Shown: positions 19,550 to 20,459 of the stretch, piece after piece
Layout: the number at the start of each line of letters is the position of its first letter
How positions within the stretch are numbered: the stretch's first letter is position 1
NCBI GenBank assembly: GCA_049582805.1
Contig: JBAUUR010000107.1
Coordinates: 1-20,459 of the forward strand
Direction: 5' to 3'
DNA from: CAVXFS01 sp049582805
GTDB lineage: Bacteria; Pseudomonadota; Gammaproteobacteria; Burkholderiales; Gallionellaceae
DNA length: 20,459 nt
Notes under the pieces: generated by a model
What the model was told of the DNA's origin: nothing
The model's input: the letters and a program-made list of their open reading frames with translations, nothing else
Databases searched by the model: none
Translations under genes and position numbers: made by a program

Positions 19550-20167
19550 ATGAGTAAATCTGGTTTCAGCGTCATCCTGATGTTTTTGAGTGCCTTGTTT
19601 TGTTTGCCCGCTTATGCAGCAACGGTGGGCTTCAATGGTTACTACGATTATTCGACTTGGACAAAAAGCTCGACCTTCGGGGATCCTGTAGTTTCATCCG
19701 TCGATGGACCGCAACAAACACTCACTATCATGGAACCCAACTCCGGCAATGGTCTCGGAGCTCAGGAGTATGATTTATCACATGTTGTTGAAAGTTCCGG
19801 GACGGTATCGTTCGACTGGAGTTTCGATTCAACTGTAGATGACTGCTGCTCCGGCCTGAACTTCTATGTAAATGGCGTTCTCCACAACTTGATCGGTGGA
19901 AATTTCGTCAATCCAGGCAACTTTAGCACCACTACTGGATCTGGCCACTTCAGCATCGCCGTCAACGCCGGGGATACCATCACGTTTGGTGCGTTTAGTG
20001 AGGATGGTTGTTGTGGAGCCAGTACAAACATCATCTCCAATTTTAGTGCGCCTACAGGTGCAACAGTTCCAACTTCCATTCCAACTTTATCCGAGTGGGG
20101 CATGGTTATCCTCTCAAGCCTGCTGGCCTTTGGTGCAGTCTTCGCGTTGCGCCGTCAGCGTCAATAA
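19550..20167 (+). CDS. Secreted IPTL-CTERM sorting-domain protein with paired cysteines
   Basis: 205 residues. Signal peptide ending AYA (residues 21-23). The mature part (24-170) looks beta-strand-rich, like the small extracellular domains found on PEP-CTERM and IPTL-CTERM proteins (VSFDWSF, LNFYVNGVLHNL, HFSIAVNAGDTITFGAF, IISNFSAP). Two vicinal cysteine pairs occur in similar settings: DDCCSG (C99-C100) and DGCCGAS (C154-C155). The C-terminus is a textbook IPTL-CTERM signal: IPTLSEWGM at 177-185, a membrane stretch (about 186-200) and a basic RRQRQ end. Such tails are thought to be processed by an exosortase/archaeosortase-like or rhombosortase-like enzyme during export; none is encoded here. 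Single-gene unit with a strong promoter and its own terminator. Function unknown. Confidence 0.88.
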   Translation: MSKSGFSVILMFLSALFCLPAYAATVGFNGYYDYSTWTKSSTFGDPVVSSVDGPQQTLTIMEPNSGNGLGAQEYDLSHVVESSGTVSFDWSFDSTVDDCCSGLNFYVNGVLHNLIGGNFVNPGNFSTTTGSGHFSIAVNAGDTITFGAFSEDGCCGASTNIISNFSAPTGATVPTSIPTLSEWGMVILSSLLAFGAVFALRRQRQ

Positions 20168-20183
20168 GCATTCTTCTTTGATG

Positions 20184-20214
20184 CCCGCCCTTTAATGGGG
20201 CGGGTGTTTTATTT
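20184..20214 (+). terminator. Rho-independent terminator of the IPTL-CTERM gene
   Basis: CCCGCCC (20184-20190) pairs with GGGCGGG (20198-20204) around a seven-base loop, followed by TGTTTTATTT. It sits 17 bp after the stop codon and fits a strong intrinsic terminator. Confidence 0.85.
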
Positions 20215-20334
20215 CTGCAATCGAAGTTCGCCACTATCCGCTAGATGGAAAAACGAAGTTCGGCTGTGGGTTGGCGGACTAAACCGCTTCGCGGTAGGGG
20301 GCGCTCCGATCCTGCGTCCGGGGTTGCTTTAAGC

Positions 20335-20459
20335 GTAAGCGGTGCATTAACCCCACCCTATTAAACTGAATCCCAAAGCGGCATGCTTGCCCCATCAATA
20401 AAGTTGAGGGGGAGCAGGCATGAAGTTGGGAGCGGAATTCTGGGCAGCGCATGTAGCTG
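20335..20459 (+). mobile_element. Left end of a putative IS66-family insertion sequence (cut by window edge)
   Basis: GTAAGCGG at 20335-20342 matches the usual IS66-family terminal inverted repeat start (GTAAGCG). About 85 bp later an open frame begins after a strong ribosome-binding site, as in IS66 leaders. The other end, the target duplication and the transposase genes lie beyond the window, so the assignment depends on the terminus and 13 codons. Confidence 0.5.
20420..20459 (+). CDS. Start of probable IS66 accessory protein TnpA (partial)
   Basis: ATG 20420 follows GAGGGGGAG (20406-20414) at a spacing of 5. Thirteen codons are visible, reading MKLGAEFWAAHVA, which resembles the N-terminus of IS66-family accessory TnpA proteins as I recall them. 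The gene runs off the window. Confidence 0.5.
   Translation, partial: MKLGAEFWAAHVA

Overview
The window looks like a chromosomal segment from a betaproteobacterium. The order glnE (divergent), then a YhdP/AsmA-like giant protein, a Nit-type amidase and tldD is a familiar betaproteobacterial neighbourhood. With the GC-rich coding sequence and an IPTL-CTERM secreted protein, a Nitrosomonadales/Gallionellaceae-like host is plausible, but this is inference from gene content and was not computed.

Region 1 (1-4715) is accessory: the distal part of a type I restriction-modification locus. It starts with an ATP-binding winged-helix regulator whose N-terminus is the back half of a deaminase domain. 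The front half seems to be cut off by a frame break at the window's left edge. Then comes a 200-bp spacer holding three copies of the same direct-direct-inverted repeat architecture, and a full-length hsdR. hsdR carries an in-frame palindromic repeat insertion between two helicase motifs. hsdM and hsdS are not in the window and are presumably upstream.

Region 2 (4716-10040) is all on the minus strand. Read in the direction of transcription, it holds a lemA / TPM-domain / TPM-domain operon (envelope proteins), then a PolX-PHP DNA polymerase/nuclease, then a CapA-family metallophosphatase-like protein. A near-perfect 22-bp inverted repeat separates polX from capA, and another palindromic element lies between glnE and lemA.

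Region 3 (10041-19095) is the conserved core. glnE (nitrogen control of glutamine synthetase) is on the minus strand. Divergent from it is the co-directional set yhdP, Nit-family amidase and tldD, with gaps of 39 and 33 bp, probably one operon.

Region 4 (19096-20459) is lower in GC and accessory. A 454-bp stretch without a convincing gene ends in a good sigma70 promoter and ribosome-binding site driving a secreted IPTL-CTERM protein with paired cysteines, followed by a rho-independent terminator. The last 125 bp look like the left end of an IS66-family insertion sequence, cut by the window edge.

The most unusual material is at the left end: the broken deaminase-regulator fusion, the three-module repeat array that is also an in-frame tetrapeptide repeat, and the repeat inserted into HsdR.
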